This document shows, piece after piece, positions 36,201-49,224 of a stretch of DNA of 64,000 nt; within the stretch, counting starts at the first letter, position 1, and the number at the start of each line of letters is the position of its first letter. The notes below the pieces were generated by a model. That model was not told where the DNA came from. It searched no databases and was given only the letters and a program-made list of their open reading frames with translations. This DNA is from Brachionus manjavacas (Eukaryota; Rotifera; Eurotatoria; Ploima; Brachionidae). The translations under genes and the position numbers were made by a program. The stretch spans positions 10,306,501-10,370,500 of the forward strand of contig JAHQIY010000001.1 of the NCBI GenBank assembly GCA_019054805.1, given 5' to 3'.

Positions 36201-39200
36201 TTATTTTTTTCTAATACTTATAAATATTTTTTTTTTTAAATGGTAAACTTTATTTCAATTTATTTTTTTTGTTGTCCCAAAATTCAAAATGCTAGAAAAA
36301 ACAGTATTAGATTCTTTAAAAATAGTCCTGTTTTTTAAAGCTAATTTTAAATGTATTCCTAGAGTATTCTAAGTATAAAATCCTTGTATTCTTATAAAAA
36401 ATCGTATTCTTTTAGTTTTTTTTCTTACATTCTATTCCGAAATACATGTAAGTCTTCAAAATGCATACGTATGATGAAAATGGATATTTTTTCTTTTTAT
36501 TTTCAAGAAAACAAAGTTTTAAAAATTATTTTCCCCATTTTAAAAATACGTCAAGGAGAAAACTTTTCGGAAATACATCTCAGTGGATTCTTTAAATATT
36601 ATCGATAATAATTTGATATTTTTTAACTTTAAATTGTTTTTTATGTTATCACGTTTTATTTTGCGCTGCTTATAGCAGTTTTTTTTCCTAACATAGAATA
36701 GTTTTCATGAATTATATTAGAATCTCATAGTAATTAAAAATTAAAAAATATTAATTTGTAATCACCGTTGTTTTCTTTTAAAATTCCCTCGTTTCTCATG
36801 AACTTTTAATAAAATTCTGGGGATTTTATTTAATTTTCGTTTTTATTTCTGGGTTCTTAAACCTATTTTAAAATATTTTTTCTGAACATTATCACAACAT
36901 TTTAAGGATATAAAATTAAAAAATTCAGAATGTTTTTGATTAAGGAAATGATTTTATTAGATTAAATAAAAATTTCAATTTTCGGAATGAAAATGAGTTT
37001 TTGTAATTCAAGTGTTAAATTTTAGTTTTAAAAATTTTTGAATTTTTTAATAATTATTATTTCTAAGCCCTATTTCGAAAAGTTTTAACACTACAGTCTA
37101 AAATTGAAAAATTTTTCAACAAATTATCAACTTTTTAGGCTAAAAATATTGACTAAAAAAGATAAATATTTTGATTTTCAATCACAATAACTTATATATT
37201 TGAGAAAATTAATCAATTATTAGTTATTAGAAATAAATAATTTTATATTTTTTTTGAGATCAAATAGACTCCGTATTTGATTTAGACATTTTCAAAAACC
37301 CAAAAAAACAATAATGAAAAACGAAAAATTTGTATTTTAGATAAAAAAAATTATAAATTATAACTAAAAATTACCAAAAAATTTAATTTACCTTTCTGTT
37401 AGGGGTTAAATTATGTGCAGGTATCTCAAGAGTGACGCTAAACCGAAGCATTTTATTCAGTTCCTTGCATAAGGAATTTGCTTCTCGGCATAGTGAATTT
37501 GCTCTCAAAAGTTGGCTGCGTAGGCTATCTAATCCTTTTCTAAAACTATTATTTGTCTTTGATTTGCTGTCAGTTAGTCCAAAACTTCGATTAATGGAAG
37601 ACGAAGATGATGAGCTTGAAATGTGATTTGAATTTGAATTATTGAAATTTGTATTGGAATACTCTTGTTCGAGTTTTTGGATAGCAAGTTCCAATTCTAA
37701 ATTATCTTCATAATTACTAGAAAAAATTGATGAGTTAGATTTATCATCGTCAATGTTCGATTCGCTCTCGATCCAGCTAGATGATTGTAAATTTTTATTT
37801 CGAAACATAACTTCTTCCTGTGCTCGATTAAAATCTAGCTCGGACCGGTTCATTCGATCAATACCACTAGCAGTGGGACAATTGAGTCTAAAGTAGTGGT
37901 TGATTCCCAGTACTATTCTATCTCCATGATGCAACACTGTTTCCCTCTCTATGACTTTACCATTTACCCATGTCCTTTACAGAATATTAATAAAATGATA
38001 TAAATTAATCTTTCAATGTTTTTTTTTCATTACTTTGCTTCTTTTATTGGACCAATGCACACATGACTATTCTTAAAATAGAAAGCACAATGCTGTTCAG
38101 CAATTCCAGGGCCCATTAATTGTATGTCTTGTTTATTTTCTGCGTCTGCCCGACCGACCAATGTGATATCCTGGGAATTAAATGATAAATTCAGTTTGTT
38201 TATTTTTGATTTAAATTTTAAAAATGTCAACCTTCAAGTAATACACTAATAATTCATTTAAAGACGGATCTGGATTTAAATTGACTAAATAATATTTGTC
38301 TTTTTCGACTTTAATGCCACTTGACTGAACACTAATGCCCATCGATTCCAAAACTGTGTCCCATTCCTTTGGATAAATTTTAATTGAAAATGTTCTATTT
38401 TTTATTTGTTTTATAATTTAATTTAATTTTAATAAAAGAATAATTAACAAAGTGGATTTTTTTGTTAAAACATAAATTAAAATAGCAAAGGCAGACCATA
38501 TTTGTTTAGAAGTTCAATCTTTCCAGGATTTAATTTAATTTTCTTTAATTTATATTAACAATTTAAAATTTTTTATAATGTTTATTATTATATCAAAATT
38601 TCCACTTAAATTCATTAAAAGTCTGTATCATTTGAATAAATTGATAAAAATATTTTTGTAAAATTTATTTGATAAGATTTATTCTAATAATTTCTTTTGA
38701 ATTTATAAAATAATTATCCTAGAAAATTTTCTAAAAAAAAACAAATACTTAAAATGAAACATTAAAGAGCTAATGATTGAAGGAAAAACAAAATTTTTTT
38801 GATTTTGTAAATACATAATTATTAATTTTCAACAATAACAGAGACACTAATTAATAAATAAATTTTTTAATTCAAATTATTTGAAAATAGCAAACGAGAT
38901 AATAAATTAGTTGAATTTATCAAAAATTTCATAAATAAAAGTATCAATTGTGTAAATTGAATTTTAATCTTTATTTCTCAATTTTTTTTTTTATCTCTTC
39001 TGCAAAAATCATTCTTATTTTTATTTTAGACTTCTTATTTTTTCTCATCCTCTAAATTATTTATTTAAATGTTAAATGTTCATATTATCTAAAGAAGCTC
39101 AAGCAACTTTTCCCTTTTCAAAAATGAGTGTTTATAATTAGATTCTAAATTAATCCATAAAAAATATATGAATATAAAAAAATTTTTAAATTAAATTTTT

Positions 39201-42200
39201 TTTTGCTTATAAATTGCTTATTTTTGTTCAAAATATCTAGACTTTTAAATTAATATTTTTTCATCTATAATAATTTTTTTAAATTTAGATTATTAATGAT
39301 TTAATTGCTACAAAAAAGCGTTTCTTAAGATGAATACGAAAGATGCCTCTAAATTAGCTCATTTTTTGACAACTTTAGGAAATTAAAGTCAAACACTTAA
39401 CTTTAATCACAAAAAAAAATATTTGTTTTTTATTTTTTTCGCAGGATTAAGTGTTCTTGAGTACTTTATAAAATTAACTGTTTTATATCATAATAAAATT
39501 TATAGGATTTTAAAAAAATTTTCACAATTTATTGGCGAGGATTAAATTGAAACCAGTAAAATATATTAAACAAAATAGTAGACAAGGTACTTGGATTTAA
39601 GAATTTAGATAAACAAACTAAACCCCGTTAAGCATGAAAAGTTACATGAGCAATTAACCATCTCTAAATTAACAGTCGTGTTTTTGGACAATTTTAGAGA
39701 TTATAAGAAAGCTATTATTAATTGCAAAAATTAGTAAATTCTGAAAAATTTTTAGTCTAAATTTTTATTTTAATTAAAATTTGATGTTTCATTTTGATTT
39801 TATTACCAATTAAAAAAATTTTAACATTTTAACATATTTTCATAAACGACACTTGGTAAACTTTATGCTTTGAACTCATTTTAAGAAAAAATTATAGCTT
39901 GTCATTTTTTTTTAAATGTTCAGAATTAGGTCTTTAAAAAGGCCTTAAATTTGAGCCGATATAGCCGGTCTGGGTATGATACCTGACTTTTGATTTTGGC
40001 ACTTTCCCTAATCTTTTTTTTTTTAATTTTTTAACCATATTACAATTAATTGACTACTTTTTTTTTGATTAATATTTTAGCAATTCAGTTTGACAATTTT
40101 ACTCTATTAATGCACTTTTACTCTTTAAATTTTTCGTATCCGCATATTTTAAAGTCGTTTAGCCCTCATCTTCATTAAATTATTTATCAAAATTACTTGT
40201 TGAATTTTTTCAGTTTCAGCCAATTTTTCATTCCATGGTTTAGAAATTTCTTTATAAAGTTTCTCGCTTTGTTGTAATCGATCATTAATAAATTCTGAAT
40301 TCTGTTCTTTGGCTTTTTCGAGTTCTTTTCTCAAATTTTCAACTTCTTCTCGCAAATTTCTAATAATTTTCGCATTTGGATCCTCGTTGACCACTGGATT
40401 ATTAACAATTTTCTTAGCTCTATCAGCATACCTTAATGTAGACAAGGTTTCCTCATAGTTATCCATCGAGGGCGATATGGCTGATATCATTACTGTTTTT
40501 GAATTGCCTCCAATACTGTCCTAGTTATTCAAATTTTAAATAAAAAAACAAAATTTTTGTTTCGTCTTTCTACCTTTAGAAGCCATGTGAGGACTGAATC
40601 TCGATAGGGAATGTGTTTTTGCTTGGTTTTTGATGAACTATCAGCTAAAGCTGATATAACTTGACCTAAAGTGTGAAGAGACTTGTTTATGTTGCACCCT
40701 TCTCGTAATCTGTCACCTTCGACGCCTGTCTTCGACACTTTTTCACTTCCAGCTAAATCCACCAAGCTAATACGACTAACTTTTTCGCCTGATATCTAAG
40801 AAAAAAATATTTGAATTAGTTTAAGTGCTAGGAGTGTCAATTAATATGACAAAATAAAAAAGTTTTAACAATTTTAAGTAACAAAATAAATTTATTAGCA
40901 AGATGACGTTTTAAACGGAATATATATGCTTCCCTTTTAAGTAAGAGATATTTTGCTTGAAATATCAAATAATTTTGGAAATAAATTTCTAAAATAAAAT
41001 ATTAATTACGAATTTAGTGAACTTTAAAATTATCTTTAATGATTTAGATTCTTTATTCAAAGGCATTACAACTAAATGACGAAATTTGTGCCATTTGCTC
41101 TTCTTGTGGTATAATTTAGTCATTTGCTTATTGAATAAGTTTAGTTAAGTCGGTTGGTATGTTCTCTTTAATTTTTTATATTAAACTATGCTTAAAAATG
41201 CTTCCTATTAATTAATATATAATTAGATATTAAGTCAAGCCATAAAAACAACCTTCTGAAAAATTCATTCTATCTCTTACTTCTGAGAAAAACAATTTTT
41301 CATTTCATTTCTTTATTTTATTTTTTAAATTATAATTTTGTCATCAAAAAGACTGACAAATAAAATATTGGATTCAGAAAATTCACTAGAAATCCTTAAT
41401 TGTTAAGAGCACTTAGTTAGATAGAAAATAAAAACACTCGAATATGTTCTTGTTCTTTGCATCTCAGATTTGGGAATATTAACACCAGACAATGAAGAAA
41501 AATAAGATTTCCTAATCAAATCAGTAGAAAATAAGCATTGAGCGGAAAATCTTTTGTATGGATTTTTTTTCAAAAATAAATGATAAAGCTATTTTTCTCC
41601 ATGACAGACTGTTAACAAAAACAAAATTGAACTTAATTTTAATTCAATTAATTTAAATATTTTTCAAAGTCTAAATCAATGTGAATTTTAAATTATTTTA
41701 AATGTTTTATTCTTTTTACAATAGATAAAGTAGTAATGAAAAATTACGTAGAAAAAGTTTATTTTGTCAAATCTCAGGATGAAAAACTTCCCAATGAAGA
41801 AATAAAAAATGGAACTCTTTCTATCACATCTTTGCTCGCGCCTTATTTTAGCTTTGATTCAAAGCTTAATCGTTTTATTATTTTTGCTTTAATATTTTTT
41901 TCGATTGTAATTATCCTAAATGTTTTGTATAAATTTTACAAAATTGTTATTTGTATTAAATCGGAAAATAAACAGCTGAAAACAATAATGGAAAATTTTA
42001 GTGAAAAATCCAAAAAAAAACAATCCATTTTAGTCCGGAAAGTTGACAACACAATGAGAAAAAAACTATGCATTGGTCAGAATGATTATCGAAGGCTTAA
42101 AGAAGTTATAGTCCCGGGTTCGACCGAATTAAGTTTGGATACCAAAGAGATGAATAAAGAAAATTTAGAAAAAAAAATATTTTTCAATCTTTTCAGTAAA

Positions 42201-43343
42201 AAAATTAATCCGACACATCTTTATAAAACATTCAAGTCTGGTGAGAATAAAAAGTCAGTTTTGCTTAATACAGAAGAATTGCCTTCTATTTTAATCACCG
42301 ATACGAATAGTATGAACACAATTATTGTGGATCTAGAAACAATTAATGAATGAATTACTTGGCTGTGTTCGTCAACGATAGTTTGCGATACTTTAATGCA
42401 AAAGACTGCATGACTTCGACTGGACTCTGCATTCATGTTTGTGGCTGCCACAGTTCTACTTTTATTTCCTTCATTTAGTATTGATTCAATATCCTAAATT
42501 TTAAATAAATATTTATTTGCTGCTTTTATATTTGTCAAAAAATTTTCTTTTACTGGATAAGAAGAAACAGCCAAATGAGAAAGACCATCAACATAAGGTC
42601 CAAGCAGTTGATGCTCACGGACTTTTAAATTAAGCTTTGAGCCACTGGGATCAAGTAAATCACGTACTTTCTCATTATAAATTTCAATATATGAGACTTC
42701 AACTTTAAATGAATGATTTAAAGTCGTTTTATTATTTATTTCATTAAAAATGTCTTCGCATAAACGGGGTATTAGTCCTTTGTTATTCTCAGTGCCCATC
42801 ATTGTAAAAGATTTTCCACTTCCTAAAGAAAAAAATTGAAATTTTGAACTTAAGTAGCCAAAATTATTATAACCAGTTTGGCCATAGGCGAATATGCAGC
42901 CATTGTAGCCGGCCATCGAGCTCTCTAATATTTCTTTTCCTAGCACTTCGTATATTTTTTGCTGAGCTTTACAAATTGAATTTTTTAGAAAAATAAAAAA
43001 AAATTTTTTAAACTTTATTTAAATTTTGAAAATTACTTGAATAATTAGGTTTTTCTTCAGAAGAAGAATCGAAGCAGGCATCGAATGTAAACGATTTTGG
43101 ACTACTTTTTCTAAATTTTTTCTCTTAAATATCAAATTTAAAATTATTTGATTCTCTAAATTACTCTTTCGTGGAACAGTTCTTAAGTGCAACCTGATTA
43201 TCATTGATGGCTACTGAATTTTTTGCGCCAAGTGCGATCTAAAATAAAAATAAAAAAAAATAATTCTTTCAAAATAAAAAATCAGTTCATACCTCTCTTT
43301 TATTAAACGGTCTCAGACGTATTGCTACCTTTATCTTATCCAT
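33206..43343 (-). CDS. KIF13: Kinesin-3 of the KIF13/Khc-73 type: motor, FHA, KIF1B and DUF3694 regions
   Basis: Twelve minus-strand exons join in phase: 43343-43293, 43238-43165, 43110-43037, 42966-42874, 42822-42554, 42493-42359, 40795-40574, 40520-40197, 38366-38232, 38170-38034, 37974-37392, 35515-33230 (1461 codons; reading on gives a stop at 33206 after 7 residues). The motor starts [17 protein letters not shown], with P-loop GQTGSGKS near 95, switch [11 protein letters not shown] near 206 and switch [10 protein letters not shown] near 243. After the neck come the KIF13-specific [12 protein letters not shown] and a FHA domain (about 435-540). [15 protein letters not shown] and [14 protein letters not shown] open the KIF1B/DUF3694 region. 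SVPNLLQR near the end matches the RSLSTPN site of KIF13 proteins. KIF13 kinesins carry vesicles toward microtubule plus ends. The introns at 35516-37391, 38367-40196 and 40796-42358 are 1.6-1.9 kb; only the last holds a gene. Confidence 0.95.
41736..42353 (+). CDS. Intronless single-TM protein nested in a kinesin intron, opposite strand
   Basis: An uninterrupted frame of 205 residues starting at ATG 41736. I do not recognise the family. A charged N-terminus of about 45 residues is followed by one hydrophobic segment ([20 protein letters not shown], about 49-70), then a Lys/Glu/Asn-rich cytoplasmic-type tail with acidic and basic blocks, ending in [11 protein letters not shown]. The whole frame lies in kinesin intron 6, antisense to it; its stop codon ends 5 nt from the kinesin splice donor at 42358. 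An acceptor-like TTTTTACAATAG occurs 11 nt before the ATG, so there may be an untranslated 5' exon or a spliced leader. Ordinary codon use over 618 nt in a very AT-rich intron argues against chance, but there is no homology support. Confidence 0.6.
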   Translation: MKNYVEKVYFVKSQDEKLPNEEIKNGTLSITSLLAPYFSFDSKLNRFIIFALIFFSIVIILNVLYKFYKIVICIKSENKQLKTIMENFSEKSKKKQSILVRKVDNTMRKKLCIGQNDYRRLKEVIVPGSTELSLDTKEMNKENLEKKIFFNLFSKKINPTHLYKTFKSGENKKSVLLNTEELPSILITDTNSMNTIIVDLETINE

Positions 43344-45288
43344 ATTTGACCATTCACCAATTTTGTTTTTTATTTTTAATTTGACATCAAAATAAGTAAA
43401 AAAGAAAAATATCTAAAATCATCAAGAAAATTGTGATTAATAAGCATTTTTAAATATTAAAATTCATCCGGGATTAGGAGAATTAGTGTGTCCAAAAATT
43501 ATGTAACCGTGCTGAGATATCTAAAATACTTATCCTTTAAATCATTTAGGAATATAACTATCTCGAATTATTCATTTGGTTGACGACTCAAGCCAAGTAA
43601 ACATTTAGTGATTGAATGCAAAATTTTAATTTATGCTGAATAAATCTATCACATGTAAATCATATGACAAACTTAGCCTCGGAAAAAATAACTTAAGCTA
43701 GTTGTTAGCTTTGTCTAATTAAATAAGTTCAAAATTTTAAATTTTTTTGCAAATTATTTTCAAATGAATTTTTTTAACTTAGATTTTTTTCATTAAAATA
43801 ACTTTGAAATTTAACTTTAAATTTTTGATTTTTAATTTAAACTAATATTATTTAACAATTTCACTATGAAATAAGAATTCTATTTTCTTAATTTTCTAGA
43901 TTATTTATTCTTTTCGCATGCACCTTTACTTAAGCCTTCAATTAAAGGTATGAAGGGATATTTTGAGCAAATTTTCCATGATAAATGAAATTCTATTTAT
44001 CTAATCATTGTTAGCAAAAATTGAGTTTATATTTTTTTTAAAGTCGTAGTCCATACCTCAGTTGTCTTATTTAAAATCACAAGTCCGATTATTTTACTGC
44101 AAATTATTGCCTTTCAGATGAATCTTTGAAGTAAAGGTTTAAGTAAAAAAATTATGGCTGGGATACCCTGCTCAATATAATTCTAATGATGTAAATGTTT
44201 TTTGCAGGCAAATTTGGCTAAACGATTAGTCTTGATGAACATTCATTTTGATGAATTTGGTGAAAATCTAAATACTTCTAGTTGAATTCTCGGCTTTTAA
44301 AACAGTAAGCTGGAAGGTTAATCACAAAATCCAAAAAAAAGCTCCATCAATTAAGTAATTAACCTTTAGCAAAAAAAATTAGTCTTTTTTATGTTCAAAA
44401 TACAAGTTTTTTTTATGTTAATGAGATATCATCAGCAACTGGAGTGCTCTGTTTATTTTATTAACAAAACAATTCCATGTTATCTCGTGTTACAAATTTT
44501 TTAACATGAAACCATCCAAAAGTTGAATTTTTAATTAGTTTGATTTGAAAAAAGAAATTCTTGTTTAATATCAAATTTTTATCTGTATGAAATTTCAGAA
44601 AAAAAATAATTATAATTAATAAAAAATAATTATGTCTTTTATTTGTAAAGGTATGTTTGCTTAATCATCTTTTTTGTACATACACATTAAAATTTTAACT
44701 GTTTCGATCAAGAAGTTAAAAAAATTGTCCTAGAATGTGCCTTTAAACTTGAAAACTGAGACTGTGTGAATTCGACGATCAAATAATTGATGTGTGGTCA
44801 CAATTCTCTTGTTTTACTTTAAAAAATCTTTTCTATTAAAAAAAAATCAATAAAAGTTTAATTTGAATTAAAAAAATTGAATTTTATAAGGCTAGTAAAG
44901 TGAGACTTAACTTTTTCTCACAGTAAAAATGAATTAATTACCACCGAAAAGTCGATTTAATATGGACCAAAAGATGAAGTTCAAATGAAGATGAATTTGA
45001 TGGATTACCAAAGAAATTTTAATGTAAAAATTAATGTATTGATGCCTAAAATAATTTAATTTGGTTTAAATTTAAACTGCATAAGAGAATAGCATAATAT
45101 TTTTATCATTTAAATACCGAATACCGAACAGAAATTTTGCTGTTTTTAAACAAAACAAACAACCAAATTTTGGTTAAGGTTTTTAAATTTTTAATCTAAA
45201 AGGTTGTTTTAATAATTCAAAATTGTCGATTAATTTTTTTTCGATAATTATTAGCCGCATCAAAAATAAAACAATAGTCTTTTCTAGC
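43344..45288. other. Intergenic between divergent genes
   Basis: The space between the minus-strand kinesin start and the plus-strand gene at 45289. No exon, repeat or motif is supported; promoters of both genes should lie here. Confidence 0.45.
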
Positions 45289-45995
45289 ATGAATGTATGG
45301 TAAGATTATGGTAAATTTTATGGTAAATTTCATTAAACTACTTCTGAATGTTAAATTTTTGGGTTATTGACATAATAAATGCACTTTTTGTTCAAATAAT
45401 ACTAAAAATTTTGTTTCGAAAATTAAAAAGACTATTAATGATAAATAATTATTTGAATAATGTATTTTTTGTTTTTTTTTCAATAGTAAACTTTACTTTA
45501 CTCTTTATGGAAACAGTTCTATTACCCAAGTATTAGGATTAAACCGAGTTGAGTTATTGTGTCTAAGATTTTTTTTTATTAAACAAAAAAATTTTTACAA
45601 ATAAAATATAAAATATTTGAATAAAATTAGTGAAAGAAATGATTTTTCAAAATGTTTATTTTATTTTGACAGAAATTATCTTTATCAAGACTATTTTTCG
45701 AGGTCTCGTCTGTTTCAGTGCTGGTCTTTTGACCACTGTTGTGAACCGATTGTTAAAGAAATCTTCAATAGATACTTCAAGTTATGTTCATGTTAATCTG
45801 ATGGATCAAGAAATAGTCATCTTTGATGTTTACAAGAAAAAAAAAGATTCTATTAAACTCACTTTAAAAATTTATTCAAAAAGAATAAATCCGGTGTATC
45901 TCAAGACAATTAAAGAAGCGGTTCAAAGTCATCTGTCTTCATACTATTCTCCAAATCACTACCTTTCTTTCAAATATCCAAACTTAAGCTCATAA
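45289..45995 (+). CDS. Small predicted membrane protein, family not recognised
   Basis: Three exons join in phase: 45289-45299 (ATG AAT GTA TG, then a strong GTAAGA donor), 45487-45560 and 45631-45995, giving 149 residues. Residues about 30-70 form one or two hydrophobic segments (NVYFILTEIIFI, LVCFSAGLLTTVVNRLL). The remainder is a soluble beta-like region (SYVHVNLMDQEIVIFDVY) and a Ser/Tyr-rich C-terminus. The size and layout recall small mitochondrial TMEM proteins, but I cannot assign a family. The donor of exon 2 (T/GTCTAA) is weak, so that junction is the least certain part. A decayed LINE begins about 45 bp after the stop. Confidence 0.45.
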
Positions 45996-46039
45996 TCTTC
46001 AAAATAAGACTCAACTGCTACTGGTTACGTCTCGATCGA

Positions 46040-47440
46040 CTTTTCACTAATTAAATACGCTTATGATGGATCCCGCCATCTTCTCCTTTCTTCAATCAAC
46101 TTTTATATTTTAACAAGATTCCAAAAAATTTAAACATCTCTAGGATAACTTTAACACTCCATCCTTAAAGATCTGTCCAAAAGCAACACTTATATAGGGA
46201 ACTAAAGGCGCATTTCCATATCTAACTGTCTAGCTTAAATACTTGAAAAATGTATCTTATTTAATTCACCAGCTGTAAATCGTATTAGTAAAAACCAGTT
46301 TGGATTTAGAAAAAAAAACTGTTGCAATCATGCAAATTTTGTAGTAAAAGCGACAATACTTAACTTTGCTTATAAGCTTTCTTTTTGTAGAATAGCGTTT
46401 TCAGATGCTGAAAAAAGAATTTGATAAAGTTTGGCCTCTCTCTTTTTCAAACTTAAACCCAGACTGTTCAAACCATAATGGACACTACTCAAAATTCATA
46501 ATGACTCCGCTCAAGCGGTGATCTCTCTTTCTCATCACCTTGCAAGCATTCGCAATTGAAACAGTTTTAAGTATGGTGGGATCCTATCTTCTTTTCTTTT
46601 CAATTTTTTCATTAATGATCTCATTGAAGAGTGTCTCAGCAAAGAAATAGGATCATGATACAAAAATCTTAATGCATCAATTGTTGTTTATGCTGAAGAC
46701 ATTATCTTTAATGAGCCTAGTAAACTCTCATCTCTGATACCTCTTAAATATTTGCAGTGACTACAGTAGTAAATGGAGGATTAAGTTCAATTTAAATAAA
46801 TTATACTTAATCAGCTGTGGTCCTTCTCTCTTCGAATCCAATTTTAATCTCAATAATTCAATTAAAAAGAAATCTGATCAGATTGATCACCTTGGTACAT
46901 CCTTTAGATCTGAGCTTTTCTTCAACACCCACGCCTTAGAGAACTTTAAAAAGTTCAAAGAAGCTACTTTTGTTGCTCGTACTACATGAAAAACATCAGT
47001 GACGCCTCTCCGGATCTCAAATCCTTCATCTACAAAACTTACTGTTTATCCCAATTTACCTACGGTCTTGAAAATCTAACTCTCGACTGTGGGACTAAAG
47101 CCTCTCTTAATCTCTCACAAAACAACTTAATCAGACAAATTTTTAGCATTCGACCAACATGTCAAATGTCCAGAGTGCTCAAAGTATTGAAATATTTAAC
47201 TTTGAACAACTTTATCTCTTTCCAAAACTTTCTTTCATAAACTCAATCAGATTTAGCCATCCTTCATCTGTTATCTTTCATTCTATTTGCAAGGAAGCAC
47301 CATCAAAGAACTCATTTTTCACTAATGTTGCTTTTCACAAAAATTTTTTAACTTAAACTTGCCAAAAACCATAAATAATTCTTCCAAACTCAAAATTCAA
47401 CTCAAAGAAATGTTTAAATAAGATGACGGGATTTGTGACT
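46040..47440 (+). mobile_element. Decayed LINE, same family as the copy at 49225-50900
   Basis: Frame-shifted plus-strand reverse-transcriptase segments: ILEKCILFNSPA-like and KNQFGFRKKNCCNHANFVV near 46290, FNDLIEECLSKEIG near 46615, IVVYAEDIIF near 46680 (YADD changed to YAED), SDYSSKWRIKFNLNK near 46760, then an open stretch at 46986-47240 (FIYKTYCLSQFTYGLENLTL). The C-terminal part (SNVQSAQSIEIFNFEQLYLF, DDGICDSRLFV) matches the minus-strand copy further right. No intact frame remains. Confidence 0.88.
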
Positions 47441-47734
47441 CAAGACTTTTTGTGTAACTTAAGTTCTAAGCGCTTAAAAAATATTTAAATGAATTATTAA
47501 AGAATTGATGAAACCTTTCACTTTTGTTTAAGCTGCTCTATTAACATTTTAATTTTCTTAAATATTTCTTTCTTTTTTTTACTTAAAATTTAGGCTTTTG
47601 AAAAGCTAAAACTTTAAAAATCAAGATCAAATATTGAAGAATCAAAAAATCCAATTTTCAAGGCTGGAGTTATCAGCATAAAAAGCTTAATACATAATAC
47701 ATTTATCAGACCAATATTTTTTTTAACAAAAGAT

Positions 47735-47832
47735 TTAATTAATCTAATTAATAATAATAATAATAATATTAAGCTACAACAATGACCATGTCGCCATGGC
47801 CACTGCAAGTATGCTTAGGCACACTATGGTGG
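47735..47832 (-). mobile_element. Orphan LINE 3' end with hairpins and (ATT)n tail
   Basis: Read on the minus strand: CAGCAGCCACCATAG, GTGTGCCTAAGCATAC (stem-loop), CCATGGCGACATGG (stem-loop), then an (ATT)6 run at 47750-47767. The order and the GTGTGCCT core match the 3' UTR of the LINE at 20049-21220, so this is a very short copy of a related family. Confidence 0.6.
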
Positions 47833-49220
47833 CTGCTGAATTACGCTTTCGGCAAAATTCATATTTTATTTTTTTTTTTGTGTTTGACAGATAAAATTTG
47901 GAACTTTGTTGTTTATAATTTTGAGTCCCTTTTTTACATAACATCATTGACGTTACTGATGGATACTCCTAATGCATATATTGGCTATCTGCAATTTTTA
48001 TAATGAAAATTTGACTAATTATATCACATTCAAATGGAACATCAATCCCTACAACTTCAGACCTATTTAACTCGAATCAACCCGAAAAAAAAGTTGATCA
48101 ACCAAGGTCAACAGAAAATCAAAAATATACAACGGGGTATCTTGAAGCTGATGATCAATTCAAAATAACATTTCAATTCAAAGTTTTTATCTTTAGACAT
48201 TAAAATTAATCTTTGATTTAATTCTAATATTTTTAAACTAACATGGTTTACATGTTATATAGATTAAAAGAAAAAAAAAAAAATTTGAAAAAAAAATTTC
48301 TTAATCCATTGATAAAATCGTTTTTAATATTTAAATTTATCAATTGATTTTTTATAAAGTTTAATTTGAATTCCTTTATTTCAAAAATTTTTGTATCTAG
48401 CATTCAAAATTTTTATCTGGCAGTTTTATAAACAGAATATCCAAAATTAAGTCAGGGCTAAATTAAAGTTGCTTTTAAGTCTTCAGACAAGTCATTGACT
48501 TGATATTTTTCCCAAAATATTCATTCCTTTTTAAAATAGCTAATCCTTTAAAATTAGAAATACAAAGTATAAAATTCGATTCAATTTGTAAATAACAATA
48601 AAGACGATCATCAGTTTTTATAACACGTAATCGATAGTACGTAGCCCTGGAGACCAGAGCGTAACCAGACATTTTCAAAAAGGGGCCACAGAGTGGTAAA
48701 AATTTTTAGAAAATTTCATCTTAATAGAAGGAATTTACAAAAAAATCAAATGTAAAAATAATAAAATATTAAAACAAATAAATCGAAAAATTCTTAATTC
48801 TCTATTTTTTTTTGGAAAAATTATGACTATTTTTGATATGCAGAACTTTTTAAAGAGGTGCTCAACCTCTTTTAATTTTTGAAAACAAAATCCGGCTTTT
48901 CGGTTTTTAGTCACCGACAACTTTTTAAAGGTTTACGATAGCTTTTAATAAACCTAAACCAGGTATAGTTTCAAATCGACTTGTTAAGTAAGTATATAGA
49001 GTTTCGGCTCCATTGGTTATTTATTTATTGAATTGAATTAACCTCCTTTAAGAAGAAGGAAAAAAAATAAAAATAAAATAATTTTTTTTTGTGTTTTTGT
49101 GTTTTTTTTTTAAATAATGAAAAATTATTACCTAAAAATAGAATTATAAAAATAAAAAAGGAACATTAGTTCGAAAATAGAAAAAGGTATGAAAGTTAGA
49201 AAGCAAGATAATTTGGACCA
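47833..49220. other. Intergenic, nothing recognised
   Basis: Only short open frames (48475-48678, 48735-48920 minus; 47782-48003 plus) with no domain or splice-linked neighbours. Confidence 0.4.
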
Positions 49221-49224
49221 AAAT

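Noticed and set aside
39930..40015. GC-richer island in a kinesin intron (GAGCCGATATAGCCGGTCTG)
   Set aside because: No open frame, splice sites or repeat partner in the window; nothing to support a call.
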